This document shows positions 42,001-53,192 of a stretch of DNA of 64,000 nucleotides, one piece after another. Below the pieces are notes generated by a model, which was given only the letters and a program-made list of their open reading frames with translations, was not told the DNA's origin and made no database searches. The position numbers were made by a program, and so were the translations under genes. The stretch is from Chamaecrista fasciculata (lineage: Eukaryota; Streptophyta; Magnoliopsida; Fabales; Fabaceae): contig QANZ01028774.1 of the NCBI GenBank assembly GCA_003254925.1, positions 124,084-188,083 on the forward strand. Reading direction: 5' to 3'. Each line of letters starts with the position of its first letter. Within the stretch, counting starts at the first letter, position 1.

Positions 42001-44380
42001 CGAAGAGATACTTATATATATTTAAGGACTAACCACTTGAATCATGAAAAATCAAACAAATGTATTAGGGAAAACCATTTTTACAGAAAAATATATATGT
42101 CCCTATCAAGCTCTTGAACACTTACACAACTACAGCAACGAGGCACGCAATAGCAGCACTTTTAGGTAGAGCAGTAAATACGACACAGATTTAGCGTTGC
42201 TCGTGATGATAACTACTAATTTAGTGGTTTACAAGGTTTAAAAAATATATAAAAATCAGAAAACTTGTGTTCAATCTTAAAAAAAAAAAACAAATATTAT
42301 ATACTCCCTCGGTCGAAACTGACAGGGAGATCCGAAATTACATTATCAAGATCTAAAAGTTGACGCGACCGATGATAACACAAGATATATAAACTGGTAA
42401 AGATGAAAAGGAAAATAAAATTTCTTCAATTAATAAGATTTTCAAATAGCAGAGTCTCCGAGATAAGATATAATATTTTACATCGAAGATCTGGAGGAAT
42501 TATAGTTTAACATTTAAGAAAGATTAGAATAATGCATTAGGGTTTAGTATTTTATCACTTGGAATAAATGTGTACCTTAGGCCGGCTTCGAAGAAACCCT
42601 CGAGATCTGTCGGGGAGAAACACGATGGCGTCATCATAGCAAAACCTCCGATAAGGATTTTCTACGCTATCCTCTCACATCAGAAAAGTATCATCCCTTT
42701 CATCTGTAATCGATCTCTCCGTGCTTTGACCTTCTTCGCTTCGATCTATCAGAAATCAAAATCTTTCAATTAGTTTTTGTACGAAAACTGAACGTTACCT
42801 TTTCCGATCACTCGACTCTGATCTTGAGTCTCGCAACAACAACTGCAACTATGGCTTCTTCTTCTTCGTCTTACCAATAGAACAGTGATTCTAATTAATT
42901 AGTTGATATTTGATAATATTAGATTATTAGTGTTAAGGAGCACTTTTGGTAGCAATGGCAACTGGCAGAAGGTTAAATCTTCCCATATTTGCATTTGGCT
43001 CCTCACACTGTAGCTTAATTGTGTTAATAGTATTTTAATTAATAGTTGATAATATTAGATTATTAGTGTTAAGGTGCATTAATTGCATTATAAAAATAAA
43101 ATTTTTATTTTGAAAATGTAAATTTATCTCATAAATTTAAAGAAATAATAATTCTTTGTCCCTTTATATGGAAATTCTGAGATAAATTCTTAGGTGTATT
43201 ATTGTTTTTTTAAAATTTTGAGGTAAATTTACATTTTCAAAATAAAAATTCGAATAAAATTAATGCACTCGAATTTCTATGAGACTGAAAAAACCACTGG
43301 CTAAGAGACAGAAAAGTTTGACATATGTAAGGTTACTGAGAAATGACAACTATATTATTTATAACATGTATAAGTAATTATTTTGTTGAGAATGAAAATT
43401 TTTCTAAAAATAAATATGGGTGAAAATTTCTGTATTAGTAGTATGGTGATTACAATTTCAAATATACAATTATTATTTAAGCTCTAAAAAAACCATTCTT
43501 ATTAATAATCTCATTAGCAAGAATTATTAACAAAAGTTAAAGTTAATCGTTGTCAAATGTTATTTATATTTTTCGAAACTTGTTTTTACTTTTAAATCTA
43601 AGTTAAAAATATTGATATGAAAAAAAAATATTTAGATAAGACATCGAATATTATATATAAAAAGTTTTTTTTATAATATTGCTTAGATTTATAATTTTTA
43701 ATATTATATTTAATTTCTTATAATAGAAATTTTATTAATTAAATATATATTAATAATTTTATTGTCATTTTAGGAACTTAAATATTAATGAAATTTAGTT
43801 ATTATTTTAAAAATAAATTCTTATATCACACGGTGAAGTTTCAATTTAATTTAAAACGGTAACATATTCACATTTTCAATATTTGAACAATTATAAAAGG
43901 CAAAATAGTTCATTATTTATGAATTTTAATTTTGAAGGTCTCACTTAATTAATCAACAAGAAAAATCAACTTATTAATATCTAAGGATTAGCTAGTGAAA
44001 ATGTTTTATTTTTTTTTTGGTGAGAAGTGAAAATGTTTTTGGTAAACAGTAAGTTTAGAATAACTACTTTTATTCAACCAAAAAAAGAATAGTTACTTTC
44101 TGTACCAAAAAAAAAAAAAGAATAGTTACCTTTATTAATATCATTTCATATTTTCCCAACAAAATATATTAATTTCTAAACTATGAAAATCCAACTGGTT
44201 AGTACTAAATATTAAAATTACTAGATAACTGAGTTTTTTTCACTTTTAATGATAGTTTGATGAACATAAATTCTCATATTTCATTTCAAAATTAAAATGT
44301 TGTTTAAATGATAAAGTATACTATTAAAAGCGTATTAAAGAGAAACTCTAAAAATAAAAAGAACCTCCAATATAGGGTTT
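39080..44380. other. Long AT-rich intergenic region
   Basis: This 5.3 kb has TA microsatellites (near 39215-39245 and 41140-41165) and many short repeats but no gene I can support. Around 42560-42860, local GC rises and a minus-strand exon-like piece appears; it is listed separately. A short minus ORF at 41188-41406 lacks support. Confidence 0.55.
42585..42870 (-). other. Possible transcribed exon of unknown locus
   Basis: On the minus strand this stretch looks like a 5' leader and short first exon: a CT/GA-rich leader, ATG ATG at about 42638-42643, an open frame MMTPSCFSPTDLEGFFEAG and then a GT (ag|gtacac) near 42573. I find no matching downstream exon within the next kilobase. It could be a remnant of a gene end, a long non-coding RNA or chance. 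Confidence 0.25.
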
Positions 44381-45261
44381 TGAATCAACGACTGAGTTCT
44401 TTAAAACTTCCAGAGTCAATAATAAATTAATAATTATAACCTCTTGAAAACTATAAAGTTGAATCTGTATAAATCTAACATTGAGTTCACGAAGAAATGT
44501 AGTATCCGGGGGCTTAAGGTCGTCGGATCCTGCAAACAAGAATGCACAGGGGATTCCCTGTGATTCTTCTCGATGTTGAAGTTAGTAGATTTTAGAGAGA
44601 GTTGTAGAGAGAGGTTTTGTAGAGAGAGAGATGTTCTACCTGTGATCGTGTCTTTTGTTTGTATTTATCCCCCTCCCCTTTGTCTCATATTAGTACGAGG
44701 TACAAAAGGGACGTTAGGGGTGTTTTTGGGAATGCCCATGGAGCGTGCTGTTGTGCCTTGCTGACCAAACCTGACAGCTATCGCTTTCAGGTCATAGTGG
44801 AGGGGGTGTCTTTCCTTCCTTTTGGGAGTCAGTGATAGCCAAGAGTGTTTTTCACCATATCCCTATGTGCGAGGGGCGTTTTAGTAAATCTGCGTGTGTG
44901 CTTTTGCTAAGCCGTACGCTGTGACCGGCGTAACCTTGTCTGGTCACGTGGCTACGAGGATCTTCGTATTAAATGCCAGTATCTTGGCATTTAATGCTTG
45001 ATGGACGTCTACCCCGTAGGGGTATTTTTTTGGCGTTGGGTATTCAATAGCTTGTTCTTCTTTGTTTGCCACCGGACGACTATTGTCCTTTGTATGTAGT
45101 TAAAAAGGGTGTATATTACTTGTCCATCCAAAAAGACCAAGGCGGTGCCATGGCCGCCGGTCGTCGGGGGTATGACGTTCCGTCGGTCTCTGAGGGGTGA
45201 ATCAACGACTGAGTTCTTTAAACCTTCCAGGGTCAATAATAAATTAATAATTATAACCTCT
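44381..45261 (-). mobile_element. LTR-retrotransposon-derived segment between 64-bp direct repeats
   Basis: The 64-bp sequence starting tgaatcaacgactgagttct occurs at 44381-44444 and 45198-45261, differing at two bases. Between them lies about 750 bp, GC-richer than the surroundings. On the minus strand it has a TATA-like ggataaatac (near 44665) followed by CT/GA-rich sequence and a cluster resembling U3-R-U5 of a Ty3-type LTR. I infer an LTR or LTR fragment whose ends were reshuffled. No gag or pol is visible. Confidence 0.5.
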
Positions 45262-45406
45262 AATATGAGATTTTGAATCAAAGGTACGGAGACGTTGCAT
45301 ACTCTTCTAAGAATGGTCATAATTTCTAAGCATAAATCGTGAATTCATTTGCTGATGGTGGAAGGCTCTTAACTCCACCAGAGATAAAATTGACAGTAAA
45401 GATGGA

Positions 45407-45836
45407 TGATACGAGTATAAACTCTTGGGAGAACCACACCTCAAAAGCTAGCTATTGAAGTTGGAGAGCCCAAGGCCTTATATAGTGCTTTACTCTCAGC
45501 TAACTACCCGATGTGGGACTCGTATCATTGCATACCCCTTCGAAAGCCGACGTCCACGGCGACCCACACTATCGACACTGGTCCATTGATAGCCCTTTCC
45601 ACTTTTAGCGACTCCATACAACTTCCAATATTCGGCACGGCGCATCGCACGTACCTTAAATCCAACCTATAGGTCGCCCCCTCCGTGTCGGTCGGCTCTC
45701 AATGAATGCACCAATTGATATGAGTATAAGCCCTTGAAAGAACCACACCTCAAAAGCTAACTATTGAAGTTGGAGAGTCCAAGGCCTTATATAGTGCTTT
45801 ACTCTTAACTAACTACCCGATGTGGGACTCGTATCA
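45407..45836 (-). mobile_element. TRIM retrotransposon, copy 2 (reverse orientation)
   Basis: The same family as 27316-27744, on the opposite strand. LTRs are 45407-45527 and 45716-45836, each 121 bp; the primer-binding-site-like stretch reads from 45715 downward on the minus strand. The flanking bases atgga and attca do not match, so the target duplication is lost or this copy arose through recombination. The LTRs differ from each other more than those of copy 1, suggesting an older insertion. Confidence 0.9.
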
Positions 45837-46194
45837 ATTCACATGACAAAGCCTAAGTTATGTTCATTGTTCAAGTGACTCGATGCAAGACCTCCCATTA
45901 TGAACTGAAAACAAAACCTACGACAACTAGTACATACAGGAGGAAGGAATGCTTACAATTAGTACAAATTTATCGTGGGCTTAAATGCAAGTTAAGATAT
46001 TGACTTTGTCCAAAAAACAACAAAAACTAACAATGCATATTGTATTGTTAAACGCCGGAGACTAGGGAACCTGCACTGTGAAAATGGCCCAGCTTCAACA
46101 ATTGTAACTAGCAACATTGCGATGACTGAAACTGATTAAAAATACATATGACAATAAACTACCTAACTAGTAAATCGAACAAGAGCAAGAGAAC

Positions 46195-48822
46195 TCAGGC
46201 TTTTTTCTTGCCAAAATCTCTAGGTGATCTTCGTACATTCAAAACGTCTCTTTCACAACCGAATTTCCCACGTTTCTTTGGTGTTTTGACACTATCTTCA
46301 GCCTGACCTCCGGCAGCAACTCCCTCAGTTCGAGTAAAGTCCCTCTGGCCTACGTCTTTGCTACCATCCTCTCGTGCCATAGAATATGAGCTTTCATTTA
46401 CTTCACCATTTTCCAGAATTTTTCTGTTTGCCCCCCTTGATGATCTTCTCAAGATTGAGGAAGATTTTTCAGCATTATTCCTCTCCTGCATCTTTGTCAC
46501 GTGACTACTGTCATCAGTTCCCTCATGTGGATGGAAGTCCTTGTGGCTCCTGTCTTTGCTACTATCTTCACTTGCCATGTGTTGACTCTTATTTTCTTTA
46601 CCATTATCAATATCCCTTTTGTTTGACCCCCTTGGCGATCTTCTAAGTATTGAGGAAGCTCTTTCAACATCATTACCCCCATGAACCTTTGCCTTGTGAT
46701 CACTATCATTAGCCATCACATGTTCCACTTTACGTTCAGAGGATTTCTGGCTTGAACTTTTGACTCCAGTGTTAACCATTCCATCTCCTTTCTCCACATC
46801 ACTATCACCAACTTGAAAAAGCTCCTTCGGCAGAGCAGCAGTGTCAAGTTCAAAAGATCCTTGTGGAACACCTTCTCTTTCACCACCAGTCATCTTAAAT
46901 GAAGGGATTCGATGTGAGAACCTATATAGCTCATTAGGCGGAACACAAAATAAGCTAATTCCATTATGCTCAGTTTTCTGAAAGAGGCTGACGAAACCTT
47001 TTACTTTTCCAAGATATGCTACTTTAATTCCAACATTCTCAGCAAAATCTGACAGTACCTCCACATATTCAAATTTACACTCGGAATATTTTTTTGGATC
47101 AGAACTCCATCCAATATCCCAATCCCTATAAATTGCCCATGTTTCCCCTTTACTAGGATATACCATATAATTCCTCCTGCCACTTTTTTTTATGCAATGC
47201 ATCTGATGAGAGAGGATATCAGGACTATCAATTTCGTCAGAGCTACCTTGTTTGAACTTACCACAACCAACAGGCAATTCTGCATCATGCCAATCAATCT
47301 CACCTTCGTTGTCTGGGTCAGGCTCCAACCAAGTAATCAGCAACTTGAATCCAGGGGTCAGCACTTTCTTCACGCGAGCATAGTATCTCGGCATACCATC
47401 ATGTGGATCATAAAGAGCCCAAAATTGATCAATGGCAAAACAATTCGCTGCTCTATACTTTTCAAAATCACAGAATTCTGGATCAGGACAATCATCCATA
47501 TTTGGACTGGAAGGGACAGTTGAACCCACAGGAGAACAATCATCGGCTTTTAAGTTTGAATCATCAAGGCCTGACTTTGATGGCTCCTCTTTCTGCACAT
47601 GAGATTGTTCATGTTTACTTTTCTGCATAAATATTTCTTCCGGCAGACCACTTTCTTTATTGTTCTCCTCTCTGTTCTGAAAACCTCTGCCAGCAGCAGA
47701 ACCAGTTGAAGAATTGTTATTAAACACTCCACCATTTGCAGGTACTTCTTTTTCTTCCACTTCATCATCACGTGATTCCGAATATGAAACTCGCTGCTTT
47801 TGCCTGGAAGATCTCCTAAGCTCTACTCCTGCATTAAGTACAGAAGGATCAACAGCACTTCCGCGAGCATTGGCATCTTTAACGCCATTACCATTCTCAG
47901 TCGTGCAACTTTTTCTGGAATCTGGTCCTGATTGCCTAGCTCTCTTACTTCCAATAGTTTGTGACTCCCTGGCTTTGGATGAAGCAGGCTTGGATGCTCT
48001 AACATCTACCTTTGACCCTCCTGCAGCCACATAACTATCCTTACTTTTTTCACCTTCACAATGCCCACCAACTCCAACATTGCAGTTGGCCATGGATTCT
48101 GAGTTTGGATAAGTATTCTGATTATTATATGATGTCCATTTATATTCTCCACGTGGGACACCCTGAGATCCCAAATCACGAGCTATAAAGCGCTTAGAAC
48201 AATTGTGGCAACGCATGGTTAAATTTAAAATGGCTTTGTAGTATTGATACCAAGTGTGACAATGATTACAAGATGTCCAGAATGTCTGCATTGGGGCCTG
48301 GTGATGGGAACTCCAACTTGTGGGCTGTGAATTATTCTGATAGTTTCTCACATTTACATCATGTTTCTTGGCAGGTACATCTGTATTTGAGTGATGAGAT
48401 GGAGGTGCTGCAGTTCTTATCAAGGATCTACACTTCATGTCATATGCAGATCGCTTTGCTTGGTCAGTTAACACCCTATTTGCCTCTCCAATCAACTTGA
48501 AAGCAGACTCTGCACCTGAAAACTTATTTTTGTCAGGATGAAGTAGCAGGGCAAGCTTCCTGTACTGCTTCTTTATGGTTCCTTCTTCAGCAAACTTTTC
48601 AATCAGAAGAATCCCATACCAATCCATTTCACTCCCAGCAAGTTTGTTCTGCGCAGCACAATGAACCTCACAAACTGTAAGAATATGAACAATGTTCTCA
48701 ATCTCAGGAAACAGTTTTTGGGCCCTCGTAGCAAACTTCAGCGCCCCTACAAAGTCACCCTTTTGCATTCTGCTTTCTGCAATTTGCTTAGCCCTCAGAG
48801 CCTCATCCTTGTTGCACTCCAT
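46195..48822 (-). CDS. J-domain co-chaperone with DUF3444
   Basis: A single coding exon of 875 residues. I take the ATG at 48822 (MECNKDEALRAKQIAE) because this family starts this way; the frame is open 24 codons further upstream. The J domain spans about 66-130 with the HPD motif at 95-97, which stimulates Hsp70 ATPase. A zinc-ribbon-like set of four cysteines follows (C185, C188, C205, C208 in SCNHCHTW...MRCHNCSK). DUF3444 covers about 440-660 (DPEFCDFEKYR, FWALYDPHDGMPRYYA, WAIYRDWDIGW). The remainder is charged and disordered, with repeated (L/V)RRS(P/S)R motifs near 334, 724, 791 and 864. Likely nuclear; the client is unknown. Confidence 0.95.
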   Translation of the reverse strand: MECNKDEALRAKQIAESRMQKGDFVGALKFATRAQKLFPEIENIVHILTVCEVHCAAQNKLAGSEMDWYGILLIEKFAEEGTIKKQYRKLALLLHPDKNKFSGAESAFKLIGEANRVLTDQAKRSAYDMKCRSLIRTAAPPSHHSNTDVPAKKHDVNVRNYQNNSQPTSWSSHHQAPMQTFWTSCNHCHTWYQYYKAILNLTMRCHNCSKRFIARDLGSQGVPRGEYKWTSYNNQNTYPNSESMANCNVGVGGHCEGEKSKDSYVAAGGSKVDVRASKPASSKARESQTIGSKRARQSGPDSRKSCTTENGNGVKDANARGSAVDPSVLNAGVELRRSSRQKQRVSYSESRDDEVEEKEVPANGGVFNNNSSTGSAAGRGFQNREENNKESGLPEEIFMQKSKHEQSHVQKEEPSKSGLDDSNLKADDCSPVGSTVPSSPNMDDCPDPEFCDFEKYRAANCFAIDQFWALYDPHDGMPRYYARVKKVLTPGFKLLITWLEPDPDNEGEIDWHDAELPVGCGKFKQGSSDEIDSPDILSHQMHCIKKSGRRNYMVYPSKGETWAIYRDWDIGWSSDPKKYSECKFEYVEVLSDFAENVGIKVAYLGKVKGFVSLFQKTEHNGISLFCVPPNELYRFSHRIPSFKMTGGEREGVPQGSFELDTAALPKELFQVGDSDVEKGDGMVNTGVKSSSQKSSERKVEHVMANDSDHKAKVHGGNDVERASSILRRSPRGSNKRDIDNGKENKSQHMASEDSSKDRSHKDFHPHEGTDDSSHVTKMQERNNAEKSSSILRRSSRGANRKILENGEVNESSYSMAREDGSKDVGQRDFTRTEGVAAGGQAEDSVKTPKKRGKFGCERDVLNVRRSPRDFGKKKA

Positions 48823-51800
48823 GGATGATACAAAAGCAAAATCTAATGACCTTATTCTGTCAGTACGAGAGCCACAACATTTGTGTCTGTTCAAATTCTA
48901 CAAGGACTACAAAATCTTCGCCTGCTTGAAACAACAAATCAAGATTGATAACGTCAAACCACCAATGAAGCATTCATCAAGTTAGTCATATTTTACTTGT
49001 ATAAAAAAACAAAGGATATATACAGGTGCATGCATTTGCAAGAGAATTCAGCAGAAGCAACCTAGAAGCAACTATGGAAGTTCTGTAGCAGAAAAGATTG
49101 GACAACATAGACAAATTCTATCTAAGACGAAGGAGAATTAAAAGATTCCAGGCAACTCTGTCAGCAAAAGGAACAACAAATTCTAGAATGCCTCATTTGA
49201 ACTCTACTACAGTACCATCAAATTCATGAACAGGGAAGTAAACATAGAACTTTCCTTATAGCATTGGGATTTTTGGCGTCTCCCTATGGTTAAAAGTGAA
49301 TCACTCAAACCCTTGTAATTTTTTCCATTACTACTTAATTACTCTGGTGTTTTTCACCCAAAATTTAGGAAAATCTGGAAAACCAGCAAGCAAGAATCAT
49401 AGGAAGTCCTGTGCCTTGCCCAAATTGTTTTTTCAATATCAGGCAGTTCTTCTGATTTCCAGAGATGTGGGAGAAACAGTGATAACGGACCCAAAGGCTG
49501 GATCTGCTATATATTTTTTATATATAATAATATAAAGATACAGGGGTGTTTGGAACTTCCATAATTACTACACCCATAAATACTAATGTAACTATTCAGC
49601 TTCCTAAAAGCTAGGTGTCATAAGTTAAAATTTGAAAATCATTAAGAAGAACCATAACAGTTAAATGACGTGTGTCTAGATTTACACAGATATCAATAGT
49701 TAGTATGCCCAAGAAATAATTTTTCATAATTTGAAAGGCATAATGTAAGTTTATTGACTTGCAAACTTTAAAAAAGCAACAATTCTTTACATTCTTAATA
49801 AACTACAAGAAATTATTTCGTGTAAAAGAATACAATGATTACATTGGAATTTAAGTTAAAAAGACGAAAATGAGATTACTTCAGTCTAAATATATTTTTC
49901 ACCTGCTTTCTTACACAAAGCTCTTCAACATGATATTAACTACTTAACTAGTAATCGATAGTGCTTATCTTTCATATTTATCCCTTTCTTGAAGGGTTGG
50001 TCTAGGTTTAGAGATAGAGAACCATAGTCTTCAAGATGAGAGTTTTGCAATTACAGAAAGTCCAAACCCAATTACCTTACTCTCTCAGTACGACAACCAC
50101 ACCATTATCTTCCTGCTCGTTCTCCGCAAGCACCTTAAAATTTTCACCTGCTTGACACAAGCACCAATCAAGCATTCATCAAGTAAATCACATAATACCT
50201 TCATGAATAAGACAAAATAGATGCGGACATGATTCATGCATTCACAAGAACTGGCAGTAGCCTCGAAGCAACTGGGAAATTCCCAATTAAGAAGTTATGG
50301 GCAACTTTGTTAGCATACAGAACGAGACCTGGAACACTTCATTTGGACCCCAGAACCAAATTCACGAAGCTAGGATGCTCATTTTATAACTTCCGTATAA
50401 TAAACCAAACAGATGTTTTGCCACATACGTTGAAAAAAAAAAGTATTGGAATTTATGAAATTACATTAAAGCGCACATAAACACACACACACACCGAGAC
50501 TACAAGAGAGTCTACGATAAAGGTAGTGAAAAAATCAGTATGCAAACACCATAGCAAATACATGACAAAAAGGATGACAAACTATAACCAAGTATTACCC
50601 ATGAACGAGTTATGCGATAAGTACCTCAAAAACATGCTTAATCACATACATTAAGTTTTCACCCTTTTCTTATTTGCCTTTATTTCCTCAGTTACCCAGC
50701 TAATCTCCCCGATACTAAATAGCATCATCTAAACCCGATATTTCAAGCTTCAGAGACACAATCCACATTTCATAGACCGATAACAACTTTTTATCAAAAA
50801 AAATAAGTAAAAAAGAACGCAAATAAGATACAATAGAGCACAGATTTAAGAGACAGAAGAATAGGGCTAATTGGCTAAACGCCAAAACCCTAAATCATAA
50901 TTAAAGGAGAAAACGCTCACAGTGTAAATCGCGAAATGGACAAAATCAGAGAGACGAAAGGTACATCATCCATGGAAGTGATCGAGCGGAAAGGAAAACA
51001 ATCAGAGAAATGGAACAGCGAAGTGAAAAGCAATAGTTGATGATTGAACTTACTTGAGTGGACATAAGAGGGTTAGGGATAATGGCGGGAAGGCAAAAAG
51101 GGTGAAATTTTCAAGAGAAGAGGGAAACACTTAAAAAAGAAATAGAGAGCGAGGGAAGGAGGAGGTCCCTGGGGTTTCCCTAAATTGTGAGTTTCAGCTT
51201 CATGTACGGTTCTGAAGAGTCCTAATTTCGAGAGAAGAGGGCGAAATGGAGAGAAAGACTCGAAAGGGTAGGCCACTTTGTAATTTTCTGAATAATAAAA
51301 TGAAAATACAGGTGTCTCTCGGAAATTTCCAGAACTTCTGCGCCCTTAAAACGCCAATCAATATTTCCTATTTCCTATTAGTCAAATAGTCATGTGCATA
51401 TGTTGCATTTAATGATTTATATCACCATTTTTGTAAATATCAAAAAGTGATGAACCTGGTCAATATTGCAAGTTGAGTACGATATATATTTTAAAAATAT
51501 TAATTCAAAATCATATCCCACTGATTAGTATGTCACTGGCATACATTTTAGATTGATTTTTTTGGCTGAAATATTTTTATTGAATTGGGATCATACTTTT
51601 TTTTTGGTAAAAAAATTGGGATCATACTAATAATGATTCACGAACTTATATGATTTAAAACTTCACATATACACTTGCTAATTTCTTATATTTATTCGGA
51701 CCCATTTTTTGCATTATATAACTTGGGATTACAAAGTTTAGGAATGATAGATATAAGTTCCAACCTAACTATTCCTTAGAATATAATAGCATCCAATGGA

Positions 51801-53192
51801 GAATTAATACATTGATAGATATTAACTTCTTTCAAATTATTTAGTGAAAACCTTATGTCTTGTCACATTGCATTTGCACCCAACATTATGGGAATCTTAT
51901 ATCCTTCACATTGTTTTCGTAGCATGAGCTTTTTTGGTTTGGTCCGTATATGTTGGAAGATGATATTTGAGTTAGGACAGTTCAATTGCTAAAATAATTC
52001 ATTATTTTAATAATGCCTCTCATTGTCTCGTACTCTCGTCATGAAACAAAAAAATAATGCCCATCATACTATACACAAATTAATCCAAAGGCGATAAAGA
52101 TAGTAAAAACAATGGAACTTTTTAAAACAATTCTGTGTTATAAATATTACATGTGAATATTTAACTTTTTCATGCACATAAATGTGTAAGATTTTAATTT
52201 TTTTTAATAAATCTATTCAATTTTTTTAGCTGTTCCATATACATTAATATAAGTTCACACTTCTGGTCATGTATATTAAATTAGATATATAATATTGATG
52301 TGGTAAACAACAAAAATGAGTTTAATCAAATGATTATCTTTCCCAATCTCTATATATTTTAAGTATTTTGTTCATAGAACTTTTCGAGAAGTTAAAAATA
52401 AAATTTTCATACACCTTTATGCATGCAAGATTTATTAGTAAACTAAAATTTGTCAAATTAAAAAAGTCACAGCATATTTAATAAGTTATAAATATTAAAA
52501 ACATCCTTATAATTCAAAGACAAGATAAAAACAGATTCAGGCCTAAATAAGTTTTGTAGTTTTTTTTCATAGAAGTTTTGTAGTTAATAGAGTATCTATA
52601 AATATTATTTTAAATTTTTTAAAAAAATATGTAATAATTTATGAAACTACCATAAAGAATGTGCAGTTATTTTTTGTTCGAACTCTACTTAGCTGCCGTC
52701 ACAGTTTAAAAATAAAAGCTGAATGTAATGCCAGAAATAATTTGTCCACATTTTAGAAAGTCCACTTATATGCCAGAAATAGAAATAATTCCAGACGTAT
52801 GAACATTAATACACGTGAAGTTAAAACTGTACCTGAATATTGTTCGAAACTGATTAGTAATTAGTGATTAATAACATCCTTTCTGCATACATCAGAAAGT
52901 GCAAGTCTGTTCAATACTAACTAGAAAGACTCATGGATACGAACCTTGTCGCCACCATACATATATATTCAGGGGCGGATTGGTAGCAGTAGAAGTGGTG
53001 AAGTAGATGATCTCGACCATCCATTGAAACTCGAAATAAATTCAGAGCAACAATTGACAAGGATCCTATAATTTACATACTTCAGCAAATCCATACTTTA
53101 TCATGACAAGCTGCAACGTCGCAACATTGTCACTTAGAAGAAGGGACCTGGCCAAGAGTTATACAAGAAGTTACTTCCATTAGGTAAGATAA
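48823..53192. other. 5' region of the DnaJ gene and intergenic DNA
   Basis: A 5' UTR exon of the DnaJ gene probably lies at about 51055-51250 on the minus strand, because ACTCAA|gtaagttc at 51047-51060 is a strong donor and the sequence before it is a CT-rich leader. This would give a UTR intron of about 2.2 kb. Within that intron, about 300-400 bp near 48845-49230 recurs in diverged form at 50080-50370. The part beyond 51300 is AT-rich and has no gene. Confidence 0.55.

Noticed and set aside
47197-48034. Plus-strand ORFs within the DnaJ gene
   Set aside because: They are antisense to a single conserved DnaJ/DUF3444 coding exon.
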